Origin: Cryptomeria japonica
Lineage: Eukaryota; Streptophyta; Pinopsida; Cupressales; Cupressaceae
Length of the DNA: 64,000 nt
Reading direction: 5' to 3'
Assembly: GCF_030272615.1 (NCBI RefSeq)
Contig: NC_081405.1
Location: 608,518,677 to 608,582,676, forward strand
Shown one piece after another: positions 23,321 to 34,790 of this stretch. Positions within the stretch are counted from its first letter, which is position 1, and every line of letters starts with the position of its first letter. Both the position numbers and the translations under genes were made by a program. The notes under the pieces are model-generated. The model saw only the letters and a program-made list of their open reading frames with translations. It did no database searches and had not been told where the DNA came from.

Positions 23321-24976
23321 ATGGGTGGAAAATGAAAGATAACAGAGGCAACCACCATTGATAAATGGAAGAGTCTTACATAGGTCTGGGTGGTTCTTGA
23401 AGCTGCCAAAAGGACAGATTTCATGGAACACATGCAGGAGAAACAACCCAAAATTATGAGAATCTTCAAGAAGGGCTGGAATAAAGGCACGTTAACCATA
23501 AGAAATAGGAAGGTCAAGGCGATTGCAACTATGATTACGGAGGCAATGGGTCTTCTGATGGAGGGCATCAAATTTTACAGAGATAGAAAGATTTCAGACA
23601 CTACTGTGAAGAAATTTCTGAAGAATGTGGAGGAGAAAGCTAGACTGGTGAAGGGCAACCATACCTACTTCTCGCCAAAGGCAATTAAATTAATTTGGCG
23701 AAGGGTTTTGCTTGCTATAATGGAATTTATCACACTTGATGGTAGATACACTAGGGTTTATAGCTACCATTTTGTCTTACTTAATCACTTTAGGTATAAA
23801 GATAAAATTTGTATTCCATATTATCTTTTTTGTGCCCTTAATGATGGGATCAAGGATGCCATATCCAACCTTAGTATCAACCTTGCAATGCAAAAAGGTT
23901 TAATGGTGATTCTGTATAATCACATCAAGAAGACAACCGTCCAGTTGAATATAGCTGGGGTCTTCGAGTCGGAAGAGGATTTTGATGAATCTGATGATAA
24001 GGAAGATGAAGGCTATGAAATGGAAGCTGAGATAGAGGACGACCCCCAAATTCTTGGGTCGAGCAGAAAAAATAGAAAAATAGAGAAGGAGAAACAAAAC
24101 AAAGGGTCGGTAGAGGGGAGGACGAGGATAGCTTGTATGAGGAGGATTATGAGACTGACAACGACATGGATACTGGAAGTGAGGAGGTCCAAACCCTCAT
24201 GAGATAGAAGCAGAAAAAGAAGACTCCTAAAAATAAGGAGGTGGGTACCAAGGACCGGTCACCTCTCATTCTTGAGTCTAAGGATAAGGGCCTGATGAGG
24301 GATGATAAATCCATGAAAGAAGCTCAGATCTCTCATGTTAGGGAGGTAGGAATGGAAGTGAAGCTTGAAACTGTTGGTGACAAGACCTAGGAAGAGAATC
24401 ACTTGGATATTGACCTCTGCATCAATAATGGCATGGATAGCTTCAAACTGGTGCTCCTTTGGATGCATAAGGAAATTGCTGGCATTAAAACCAAGCAGGC
24501 CTAGGAAGCTGGATTTACAAGCTTTAGGCTTGGAAAAGTTCAATTGCCTCCCAGATTATCTCAGTGAGCGTAACAAAGCTATTGGTAACACAGAGGATAT
24601 TATCAACGCTAATCGCAATAGCTTTCTTAGCCTAGAGAACAAAGTAGGTGCCACTAAAAAGAGACTTGATGGAGTTGAGAATGCACTCAAAAAAATAAGT
24701 GAGCAAAGTCAAAAGATTCTTAAGGCTGCCTTGGCCAGTATGGAGGCCCTTATCAGTAAGATGGAGAATGACCATGGGGATAAGGCCGCAACAGGCATTA
24801 TTGATGTTAGGGACAATACCCGAAATGATAAGGAAACAGGGCTTGGGAGAAGAACGTGGGTGAGCACTAAAAAGATGCAAAGCCACAGCAATGAAATTGA
24901 GGATATCAAGCGGGTAGCTGATAATATGGAACAACTAGAGCTGGAAGTTGTGGAAATGCTTCAGAACTTAACCTAA
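23321..24976 (+). pseudogene. LINE ORF3: unassigned protein with acidic middle and coiled-coil C-terminus
   Basis: I do not recognise this protein. The likely start is ATG 23,321, followed in the same frame by TGA (23,333) and TAG (23,381), both one transition from Trp and Gln codons, and then a long open block to 24,202. That block has a basic, hydrophobic first 200 residues (WNKGTLTIRNRKVKAIATM; YHFVLLNHFRYKDK ... PYYLF) and a strongly acidic end (ESEEDFDESDDKEDEGYEME). The acidic reading continues in a second frame (EDEDSLYEEDYETDNDMDTG), so a frameshift lies at about 24,100-24,120. A third frame from about 24,530 to 24,976 encodes a heptad-like coiled coil (LSLENKVGATKKRLDGVENA). The original product was about 550 residues. 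It lies between RNase H and the LINE 3' UTR on the same strand, so it probably travelled with the LINE; a captured host gene is the alternative. Confidence 0.6.
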
Positions 24977-25165
24977 ACCTGGGCTTCTGACAGACCTTTT
25001 TGGTTTTTGACTTTCCGTCTCTTGTTTGCTAGCGTTTTGTTTGTTAGTTGTCTTTCTTAGCATGTTGTCTTTTATGTTTTGTTGCGCTTTGATGTAAATC
25101 TTTTGATCTTTTGGCTGTAATGGGTTTCAGGGGCCCATCAAAACTTGTTTTCTCCTATCCAAAAA
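24977..25165 (+). other. LINE 3' UTR
   Basis: T-rich noncoding tail of the LINE, with repeated tttgtt/cttt runs and the end signature ctgtaatgggtttcaggggccc (25,116-25,137). The same signature occurs at about 3,428-3,447, linking the two loci. No long A tail is present. Confidence 0.7.
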
Positions 25166-27468
25166 CTTATATGAAATTTACATAGACCAAATGCCTATTA
25201 GTAATCGTAAGTATTTGTTATCTCTAATTTTTATGTCCAACATAAATGACTAATTTTTTAACACAAAAATTTATTTGTTGTTATAAAAACAACATAATAT
25301 TATATAAAATACAATCTATATTGAACACAAAGGGAGCAATTTTTGAACACTAAAACCTTTGGAAAATCCATAACATTTCTCGGAAAAAAAAGGTATTTAT
25401 TGTTTTCACCTTTATATTTGTGATAAGACAATTTATTAATATGAAATACTCCAATGCATATACATTTCTACCCCAATAGTTGTACACACAAGAATAATTT
25501 TTTTTCACTATGATAACAATACTTGTTTAAGTGAGTATCTTATTTTAAAAATGAGACACTTATAGTGGATAGCTATGATATTTAATTTAAAAAATATATT
25601 ATTTACTACTTGTTAATGAATGTATTTATGCCCTTTTTATATAACATTTATAGGTTCTCTTGTGTTCAAGTATTGGTCCATTTTGACCAACATTTGGTAA
25701 TTTTTCTATTTACATGTGGATAATTTACTTACAATGTATAGTGTAAATATGTGGCAAGATTGGATATTATAAGAACAATTTCTATAATGACTATTGGACC
25801 CTATACAACTACTGGCCCCTCTACATATTCAAAATTAACAAGTTCTACATGTGGCTAATAATAATGTCTTGTTCCTTATTCAAATTCTTTTTTATTTATG
25901 AAATATTGCATTCATAAATGTGGTTTTAAAAGTTTTCAATGAATTAATCGTTAATTTACTTACATTGTGATTTCATTAAAATGTCCCTTTGATGAGAATA
26001 AGATACTTATTTCTTAGTGGTGATCCCACAATAGCGTGTTGCACATTATGGTCAAAGTGAGGCATCAAAAGTAACAAGTTGAGAAAATTGATATTTTAAA
26101 AATATAACATAAATTGGGGAGATCATAATTATGCTTGAATTGAAGACAATTATGCTTGAATAGAAGAAAGATACTTCTAAAAGCAATAAATGTGTTGTAA
26201 ACCATAGAAGGAAGCCATATAGTTCTATTCACAAACAAAAGAAAATTAAAGCAAGAATTTCTAAAATTAAGCGTAAAAAATAATGTGATATTCCAAACTA
26301 ACTTCATAATTGAAAGCATAGACTATTCAAACAAATAGCCTCCAACATCAATTTTGAAATTAAATTTAAAGAAAAAAAATATTCTTAAGCACCAAACTAG
26401 ACATTATATTAATCATTATTGTGTCTTTTGAGGATTACAATTATAACCAAATAATTAAAAAATCTAGGTTGGAAACTACATTAGTGTGGTATACGTACCT
26501 CACCTTCCATTAATGACACACAAAGGAGTGAAAGGAAGAAATCTCAACTCAAATAGTAAAAAATTAATTGAATAAATGAAATAAAATATAGTAGAAGCCA
26601 CAAACAAGACACCACGACTACTAGAAAGGCATATGATAAAAAAAAAATAGGATGCACCACTACAAAACCCCTAAACCCCTTGGAAAAATATAAGAAATAT
26701 ACATAAAAAAATTAAGAAGAAACTAGTGAAGCACAACTTTCATTTAAAATGAGATGTATGTATAGAAAAGGAAGAGTGAAATAAAAACCTAAAGTAGCTT
26801 CCATTCATGGTGATGAGAACACCCAAAATACAGAACTACACATGCATTGTCTCCTCTAAGAAGGTTAATTCCCTTTACGACGGCACTAAGAAATCTAATG
26901 AAAACCATGGTTGAATGAGAGAAGAAGTGAACAAGTCCTGGTACCACACCAAAAGTTCTTTGTACAAGAAGAGGGTCGATAATGAAATGACAATGGGAGA
27001 TTAATGCTACAATATACAACAGTGAAGAGCGTATGACTCCAATAATTGGCAACATCCCAAACACTAATATCTTGAAGCAAGTGAACTTAATGTAGTGGGT
27101 TGGTAGTAGACTATGAGGTGGTGGGGGATAAATGTTACCATGGAAATGTGTACATTATTTTATGATCCCACAACAATGAACAATGATATACATGTATTAG
27201 CACGATCATCAACTACCACCGGAAATCTTTGTAATTGACTTTCGTTCAACCTTTAGGATGATAGAATAACTCAGAGCATCCTCTTTTCATCATCCTCTCG
27301 ACGATAGCTCACTTTAACACCCCTAAAAAATATGAATTCTCAACACCTCATTACATGCATATGAAAAAAGATCTTCATCTCACATAATACTCCCATGAAC
27401 TCCAAAAGATACGGCAAAATGACTATCCAGTCAACAGAGTACATTGCCAAGCTCCGCTATGACCCCTC
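25166..27468. other. Intergenic A+T-rich DNA, nothing recognised
   Basis: No gene, repeat partner or mobile-element signature that I can support. Open frames at 26,065-26,319 and 26,789-27,080 (-) are short and motif-free. Confidence 0.5.
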
Positions 27469-28350
27469 TGTTGGAAGTGGAAACACTCTGAGAGGGGGGG
27501 GGTGAATCAGAGTGTGACAAATTTTAACAAGATATACTTTTATGAACCTGACAATTTTAATTCACAGTATGCACAGATGACTGAGACTTAACACCTTGAT
27601 GAAATACATTAATGAAACATGAAATATACCATAGAACCAACTAAAACACTTGATTCAGATTTTTTTTCTTTTAAAAATGGTATTAAATCTTTTACACAAA
27701 CTTGAAACATCTAAATGAGTACTTCAAATATTGCACTACATAAACCCAACAAATCAGAGTATGAAATAAAGAGAGCTAAAATATGACGTATCAGAGCATA
27801 AACTAGTAAAACAGAATGAAACAAGACAATACACATAACACCATAGTTTTCATGAGTGGAAAACCCTCTTGGGGTAGAAAAACCACTTGGAAGATCCCTT
27901 ATATTAATTCAAAAAGAGCACCAACTCAGTTCACAAGTTTTAGAAACCACAAGGCCTCAAGGAGCACCAACCCCTCTTCTTATCAATAAATATTTCAACT
28001 CGAGCTATAGCCACTGGTGATTTTATGCATGCATTTAAATCTTGCAGTCACAAAACCATCAGGGATTGGAGTGAGAATATTTTACCAGTTTGTACATATG
28101 AAAAAAAATTTTGCAACAATATTCTTCAAGGATAAAATCAACACTATCCAATCTCTGAACAATATAGTTTCAAATCAATAAAGCCTCATATACTCTGTAA
28201 CAAAAAAATAGAGTATTGATTCTCAAGAAACCCCTCGACTATCTCTGGTAAACTACAACACTTCTTTTTACAAATGCTATCACTTTATTCACACTCTTCT
28301 CGCTGTATTTCTCTGTTTTTTTCTCACTTCAACTGTTCTGAAAACAAACT

Positions 28351-28358
28351 GTTTTATA
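28351..28358 (-). promoter_or_regulatory. TATA box candidate, Copia A 3' LTR
   Basis: On the element strand the sequence is gggTATAAAACag, about 1.55 kb into the LTR, leaving roughly 0.9 kb for R and U5. The identical site in the other LTR is 35,682-35,675. Confidence 0.5.
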
Positions 28359-29439
28359 CCCAAACAAAACACCACATTTTCTTTTCGAATAACCCTCATA
28401 TAGGGTTACAAATAACTTATAGGATTTGTAAACTGAAAAATCAAATAACTGTTTTTAACTGTGCAACGGAAAGAGAAGAAACTGAAGATGTTTGATTTCC
28501 CAGTCATGAAAAACGAAAATGAAGCATGAACATTTCCTTATTTTCATTTTGCATAACTGAAAAAGACTTGATTCAAACAAAAAATCTGAATCTTTTAAAT
28601 CATGTGATCAAGAAACATACCTGTTAAACGCAAACTAATCAAACAAACTAACTAGTCAACCATTAAGCTCTCGGTTAAAAACATTTTTGCTTCATTCTCT
28701 GTAACTGAACAAACTGATTCGAGCTCTGTAGCTCCAGCGGCGCTGCGACTCTCATGGCGTTAGGGTTTGACGGACTCCAATCAAGTTCAAAAACCAAATG
28801 AAACACAAAACCATCTTCCAAAAAAAACTTTTAACTTGTCTGACACAAGGAGTATCCTGAGGAATATGCCCTTTAGTCCGTAGACATATTAAATCAAAGA
28901 TGTCATTAAATTAATGCAAAATCAGAGCTATTCACTTATCCGTGTCACCAGCATGGCTCGAAAGAAAGATGTTTTAAACACATAACACGTCAGCCAAGTC
29001 AATATGTCCGTGTCACTAAACTGGCCCATGAGAAGGATATAACCACATGCTTATTAAAATATGTAACTTAACCAACACAACATCCTCTTTTTTTTTACTT
29101 TCTTGTCATCGAGGACAAAAGTACCAAAGAGCAACAAACTCCCCCTTTGTCCTTGATGGCAAAAAAAGAAAAAAAAACTTAAACAATCATTGCCACGAAA
29201 TATGTCATCATCTGAAAGGACCAAAATCAATGCAAGAAATTCCACTGTCAACAAATGCAATATATACAATCAACACTGAACCTTGTCATATGCAAACCTG
29301 TAAGGAAAAACAACATCCTTTGAACCTGCAATTCTGTAAAGAATAAATACTGTTAGAATAATGAACTCCCAATCTGATCTGAATCAAACAAGAATACCAA
29401 ACTAAAATACCCAAATAAAAATGCCTATGCCACTGTAAT

Positions 29440-29735
29440 GAAATTCCAATGCCTGAAAAGTCAATTGTCACTGTAATATCACTGTAATGCCAATGCCAAT
29501 GAAATGCCAATAAAATGCCAAGTCTGTAATGCCAATGAAATGCCAAGTCTGAAAAATCTGTAATGCCAATCAAAATGAATACCAATATGTGAAATGCCAA
29601 TATCTGTGAAATGCCAATATCCAATGTCACTGTCATGTCACTGTCAAAAATGAAATAATGCCAATCAAAATGAATACCAATATGTGAAATGCCAATATCT
29701 GTGAAATGCCAATACCCAATGTCACTGTCATGTCA
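29440..29735 (-). repeat. TGGCAT-type minisatellite in the Copia A LTR
   Basis: aatgccaatg/gaaatgccaa units, together with cactgtcatgt units, repeat with small variants. The paired LTR has extra units (for example aatgccaatgccaatgcc at 36,852-36,869, and one extra tctgtgaaatgccaata near 37,035-37,052), so copy number changed after insertion. Long His/Trp/Ile-rich frames on the - strand are artefacts of the repeat. Confidence 0.85.
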
Positions 29736-29903
29736 CTGTCAAAAATGAAATACCAAAATCACAAATACAAATCTGTCACTGTTCACTGTTGCACTAAATG
29801 TACTGAATACTAATATGAAACTGAATACCAATTTCTCCCCCTTTTTTTAACTTTTTTTTTACAACACAAGGACAAAAGGAAAGAAAAAATCAACAGAGCA
29901 ACA

Positions 29904-29917
29904 CTCCCCCTCAAAGT
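29904..29917 (-). promoter_or_regulatory. Polypurine tract of Copia A
   Basis: On the - strand it reads tttgagggggag, immediately followed by the LTR start TGTTGCTC. This is the plus-strand primer position. The same tract borders the other LTR at 37,256-37,269. Confidence 0.8.
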
Positions 29918-29922
29918 ATGCT

Positions 29923-32271
29923 TTAGGTGAAGACAAGAGCAGATTGAGAAAATACTCCCAATCTATCCCTTAACCGTTCAAAGACTTCTTTAGACAAGGC
30001 TTTTGTAAAAATATCAGCAACTTGGGCTTGTGAAGGAACAAACACTAATTGAAACTCATTAGCCAACACCTGATCTCGTAAAAAATGGAGTTTAATGGCA
30101 ACATGTTTAGTACGAGAGTGCATAATAGGATTTTTTGAAAGATCAATTGCACTAGTATTGTCACAATAGATTGAAATGGTCTTAATAGTAGAAATGCCCA
30201 TATCAGTAATTTGATGAGACATCCATATCAGTTGTGTACAACATGCAGTGGCTCCTATATATTCTGACTCTGCGGTGGACAGAGTGACACAATCTTGCTT
30301 TTTACTGTGCCAAGCAACAAGACAATCGCCAAGAAAGAAGGCAGCTCCACTGGTGCTTTTACAATCATCTAGACAACCGGCCCAATCAGAATCAGTGAAG
30401 CCAACAAGAGTGAAGTCATTATTACGGGGATACCAAAGACCACAATCTAGTGTGCCTTGAACATATCTAAAGATTCGTTTTACAGCATTCAAATGAGATT
30501 GTTTAGGCGCAGATTGAAAGCGAAAGACTAGACATACTGCAAACATTAAATCTGGTCGAGATGTAGTTAAATATAATAGACTTCCTATCATTGACCTGTA
30601 CTCAGATTGATTTACTGCAGGTGAGTCATCAGATTTGGTCAATTTACAGCCTGTTTCCATTGGAGTGCTGACTGGTTTACAATCTGCCATATTAAATTTT
30701 CTAATCATCTCTTTGGCATATTTGGTTTGTGACAAGAAGATACCTTGCTGAAGTTGTAACACTTGAAGACCAAGAAAGAAATTCAGTTCCCCAAACATGG
30801 ACATTTCAAACTCAGATTCCGTGATTTTAGAGAGCTTTTTGGATAAAGAGGCATTGTTACAGCGAAAAATGATATCATCTACATATATCACAACCACTAG
30901 GACATCATTACCTTCAAGTTTAACATATAAGTTGCTATCTACAACACCTCTAGTGAATCCATTTGCTCTAAGATGATTATCCAGTCTAGAGTACCAAGCT
31001 CTTGGAGCCTGTTTAAGGCCATAGAGTGCTTTCTTTAATCTGTATACACAATCAGATTTGCCTGCAACTTCAAAACCTTTCGGCTGTTCCATATAAACTT
31101 CTTCATCAAGATAACCATTCAGAAAGGCAGTTTTGACATCCATCTGATAAACTTTAAATTTTTTATAGCAAGAGTATGCAAGAAAAATTCTGATTGATTC
31201 TAATCTAGCTACTGGTGCGAATGTTTCTCCAAAATCTATTCCTTCCTGCTGAGCATAACCTTTACAAACAAAATGAGCTTTATTTCTAACAACCTTCCCA
31301 GATTCATCAAGATTATTTCTAAAGATCCATTTGCCTCCTATCACATTCTTATCATCTGGCCTAGGTACTAATTCCCAAGTTTGGTTTTTCTCTATTTGAC
31401 TGATTTCATCTTTCATTGCATTTAACCAACATTCATCAGATAAAGCATCAGAAACATTTTTGGGTTCGAAATCAGTTACCAAACAAAAATGTTCAGCCAG
31501 TTGAGCTTGTTCAGTTGTTTTTGCCCTTCTTCTAGTCAAAATACCTGCATCTATATTGCCAATAACTTGACTTTGAGGATGTCTCTTTGTTATAACTTTT
31601 GAGGGTGTATAATGGAGAATACCTGTCTCTGCATTTGAATTCTCTGTATTTTCTTCATCAGAACTTGATGAACATATTTCATTTTTCTTTTCTGTTTCTG
31701 CAGGTTTAGGAACTTGATCAACCTTTGTTAAAGTAATTTCCTCTTCCTCAATATCCTGAAAATCATTACTTAACAAAAATTGTTCATCAAACCTTACATT
31801 TATTGTTTCAACAATTTTATTCAGTCTATTATTGAAACATCTATAGGCTTTGCTATGAGTAGAGTATCCAAGAAAGATACCCTCATCAGTTTTAGCCTCA
31901 AAATTTCCTAGATTTTCTTCATCTCTTTTTAGATAACATTTGGCACCAAAAATTTTGAAATATTTGATAGAAGCAGCTTTTCCATACCAAAGTTCATAAG
32001 GAGTAAAGGTAGATTTTACCCTGATTTGTACACGATTCAAAATGTAAACAGCTGTGTGTACAGCTTCTTTCCAATACCTGTCTGGTAGATTTGCCTCATT
32101 AAGCATTGTGCGAGCCATTTCTTTGACTGTTCTATTTTTTCTCTTAACTACTCCATTTTGTTGAGGTGTACGAGTAGCAGCATATTGTCTCTTAATACCA
32201 TGTCTTTCACAATAATCAATGAATTCTTGTGAAGTGAATTCACCACCCTTGTCTGATCTTAAGCATTTCAA
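29923..32271 (-). pseudogene. Copia A pol, 3' part: integrase end, reverse transcriptase, RNase H
   Basis: A 782-codon open block, the longest in the window. It starts inside the integrase core ([10 protein letters not shown], holding the second catalytic Asp) and runs to the natural end of pol. The third DDE residue is changed: the usual NGVxERKNR motif reads NGVVKRKNR, a Glu to Lys change at 32,145-32,143 that fits one G-to-A transition. Reverse transcriptase follows ([24 protein letters not shown], active site YVDD), then RNase H ([28 protein letters not shown]) and the conserved [13 protein letters not shown] tail. It is separated from the upstream part only by one in-frame TGA at 32,289-32,287. 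By sequence, RT and RNase H look intact, but the integrase should be inactive. Confidence 0.93.
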
Positions 32272-32286
32272 TTTTAGATCAGATTC

Positions 32287-33724
32287 TCATTCAACCATTT
32301 TTCTGAAAATCTTAAATCTATCAAATGCTTCGGATTTGTGTTTAAGGAAAGTGACCCATACCATTCTGGTATAGTCATCAACAAAAAGCATAAAATATTT
32401 TTCACCATTTATTGACTGTGTCCTTGTAGGACCACATAAGTCTGTGTGTACAAGTTGTAATGGTCTAGTAGACGAATGTTCTTTAGATTTGAAAGACACT
32501 TTTGTTTGCTTTCCTTTCAAACACACTTTACAAACTGAATTGAATGGTTTATTCAAAATAGGCAAACCTCTAACATTCTGATTTTTACTGATTCTAACCA
32601 GATTGTCAAAATTTATATGTCCTAGGCGTTTATGCCATAACCAATTTTCTTCTATTTGACCCATAAGACAAATGCCTTCATTATTCTTATAGTCAGTGGA
32701 ATCAAGCAGACTGTAGACATTGCCAATTGTTCTCAAACCAGCAGCAACAGTTTTACCAGATTTATTTTTGATAGTACAATCTTGAGAGCTAAAAAATACA
32801 CTGTAACCACTATCACAAATTTGACTGACACTCAATAAATTGTGCTTTAACCCTTCAACAAAGTACACATCATGAATAGGAGTATCATCATTTAGCAATA
32901 ATGTACCTTTACCTCGTACATAAGCTCCTGAATTATCCCCAAAGCGTACAAAGCCACCATTAAAGTCTTCAAGATGCAGAAATTTATTTCTATCTCCTGT
33001 CATATGGTGTGAACAGCCACTGTCCAACACCCATAAAGATTTCTTATTTGAGAAAAGTGCAGTTTGCACTATCATTGATTGCTCAATACCAGATACAAAC
33101 TTAGGTTTCCATATTTTATTAGGACTTGCCTTTGTTTTGCACTGTATAGTAGTATGCCCAAAAGTGTTACACTTATTACACTTTACTGTGTTTGGAAAGT
33201 CATATCCTTGATTGTAACCAAACATAGGAGATCTTTGTTGCAGAAATCTGCAAGTATTAACCTTATGACCAAACCTATTGCAATAGAAACAGTATCCATG
33301 AAAAAAACCAAACCTAAAAGGTTTTGTTCTGTTATAAGTCTGAAATGATTTTCTAGTTGCAGGCTTAGCGTTCTGTCTTGATGACTCAGCTTTATCAAAC
33401 CCTAAACCAGCCAAATCTTTATGCAACTTTTGCTTGCTCAAGATATCATTTAGATGTATTGTACTTTCATACTGTTCAATTTGTTTTTGAAGTTTTGTGG
33501 ACTGTTGTTCTAATGTTTCAATTTTCTTTTCTCTTTCTTCAAGAAGGGACTTCAAGTTTGAAGTCACTAAATTTGCATCATTCAACTCGACTTGTAAAAT
33601 CTGATTTGAATTTTCATGTGAAGCTACAAGTTTCTTTAACCTCTTTATTTCTTTTAAAGCACAAAGCAATTCTCCTTCAAGATCAATTTCTCCTTGATCT
33701 AAATCTTCAAATTCATTTTTTTGC
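32287..33724 (-). pseudogene. Copia A pol, 5' part: protease and integrase N-terminus
   Basis: This block encodes a coiled-coil, Lys/Glu-rich linker; a CX2C-type region (HGYCFYCNRFGHKVNTC, a second zinc knuckle, and a further CNKCNTFGHTTIQC); the aspartic protease motif LWVLDSGCSHHMTGD; the GAG-pre-integrase HHCC finger (LWHKRLGHIN ... VCKVCLKGK); and the start of the integrase core (LVHTDLCGP, FVDDYTR). The frame joins the gag block across a run of A at about 33,715-33,722, where a one-base slip is the simplest explanation for the shift. It ends at TGA 32,289-32,287. Three knuckles in all (one in gag, two here) are more than the single one most copia gags have. Confidence 0.88.
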
Positions 33725-34715
33725 TAGTTACATCTTCTAATTCTGCCATAAATAGAGTTTCATCACCTTCACAAGGTGAATCATCTGATTCATTTCCAGA
33801 GTCTTCTTTTGTAAAAAGACTCTTCTTTTTCTTGAAGGTATTAAATCTCCTTTTAGGATTCCACATTTTCTTTTTGTAGAATTTTTCTGGTTTTTCCTCT
33901 TCACTGTTTTGATCACTTAGAGGACATTGAGCAGCAAAGTGTCCAGCTTTGCCACAATTAAAGCACTTAAAAGGTAATTTGCCCTTATATTTCTTTTTTA
34001 GTTTTCTAACAAAAAGGGCTTCTATAGCATCTGAAAGTTCAGATTCACTATCAAGTTCTTCTTTCTTTTCTACTTTAAAAGCTGTTTCTTTTGAAGAAGA
34101 AGGATTATTACCTATCCTCATCTCATAGGCAGTAAGAATGCTTTGAAGGTTATCAAGTGTCATGGTAGAAAAACTTTTCTTTTCTTCTAAGGTTGAAACC
34201 TTAGTTTCAAACTTGGGTAACAAGGTTCTAATCACTTTATTGACAACTTCCTTTTCTTCAACCTCTTCACCAAGACCCTTTCTCGAATTTACTATTTCAT
34301 CAACTCTAAGAAAATAGCTTGCTACTGTTTCATCTTCTTTCATCTTTAAAGATTCAAACTAATTTTTGAGTGTAAGAATTTTAGACTCCTTAACCTTAGC
34401 ATCCCCTTGATAAATGGTTTCACATTTTTTCCAAATATCATAAGCAGAAGAACAATGCATGACTTTAACAAAAACATCTTTAGTGAGACCACATAAGAGA
34501 GCATGCTTAGCTCTGGCATTTAACTCATACTTGGTTTTATCATCAGGATCAGTAGGAATAATGGAAGGAACTGTATATTTTGTGATCACAATATTCCACA
34601 CATTAAGATCAACTGAAATGAGATAAGTTTCCATCCTAATCTTCCAGAACACATAATCAGTTCCATCAAAAAGAGGAGCTCTTGAAAGTGAAGCACCTTC
34701 CTGAGTTTGAGCCAT
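33699..34715 (-). pseudogene. Copia A gag (UBN2 type) with zinc knuckle
   Basis: Gag forms the virus-like particle. I chose the ATG at 34,715 (MAQTQEG), 62 bases inside the primer site; an in-frame ATG lies five codons upstream. Residues 1-120 show the gag N-terminal pattern (FDGTDYVFWKIRMETYL, then YDIWKKCETIYQGD and VKESKILTLKN). A TAG at 34,361-34,359 interrupts the frame, one change from Gln, and it continues with ESLKMKEDETVASYFLRVDE, a UBN2 signature. The zinc knuckle CFNCGKAGHFAAQC is intact. The frame ends in a premature stop at about 33,699 because of the poly-A slip; the true continuation is the protease block. Confidence 0.9.
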
Positions 34716-34776
34716 AAAAAAAACTTCCAAGTAACCAGGAACAATCCCTAGGACAGACCTATATGAGGGACCCTAT

Positions 34777-34788
34777 GCTCTGATACCA
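34777..34788 (-). promoter_or_regulatory. Primer binding site, initiator tRNA-Met type (Copia A)
   Basis: On the - strand it reads TGGTATCAGAGC, two bases downstream of the 5' LTR end (...CCAACA). It is complementary to the 3' end of plant initiator tRNA-Met, the usual minus-strand primer of plant copia elements. Confidence 0.9.
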
Positions 34789-34790
34789 CT

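Larger units (their letters stand above)
17166..25165 (+). mobile_element. Nearly full-length L1-like LINE, about 8.0 kb, with an extra 3' ORF
   Basis: The order is: 5' leader with agaagcggg repeats (17,174-17,211), ORF1 (DUF4283 plus degenerate zinc knuckle), ORF2 (endonuclease, reverse transcriptase, zf-RVT, RNase H), an unassigned ORF3 and a T-rich 3' UTR ending tgtaatgggtttcaggggccc. The first parts are the standard layout of plant L1-clade LINEs. The element is unusually long because of 1.9 kb between the RNase H domain and the 3' end. Stops in all ORFs and at least two frameshifts in ORF2 show it is dead. No clear poly(A) tail remains; short similar AT-rich words at 17,147-17,165 and 25,165-25,184 might be an eroded target duplication but are not convincing. 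Confidence 0.85.
27469..29903 (-). repeat. Copia A LTR (3' LTR)
   Basis: On the + strand it runs from tgttggaagtgg to cagagcaaca; the same ends bound 34,791-37,255. It carries a poly-G run near its inner edge (27,492-27,502), a TATAAAAC box on the - strand at 28,358-28,351 and a TGGCAT-type minisatellite at about 29,440-29,735. Open frames inside (for example 28,274-28,495) recur in the other LTR and are noncoding. Confidence 0.93.

Noticed and set aside
17147-25184. Possible target site duplication of the LINE (tataaaatttag against tatatgaaatttac)
   Set aside because: Several mismatches, A+T-rich words common by chance, and no poly(A) tail to fix the 3' edge.
27464-27468. ccctc as a Copia A target duplication
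   Set aside because: The other end of the insertion cannot be located because the 5' LTR is followed by another internal region, so no matching copy can be tested.
28274-28495. 73-codon open frame, repeated at 35,598-35,819
   Set aside because: It lies inside both Copia A LTRs around the TATA region; conservation reflects LTR identity, not coding function.
29440-29735. CRISPR-like regular repeats
   Set aside because: Units are short (6-12 bases), irregular and directly adjacent without unique spacers, inside a retrotransposon LTR of a plant genome; it is a minisatellite.
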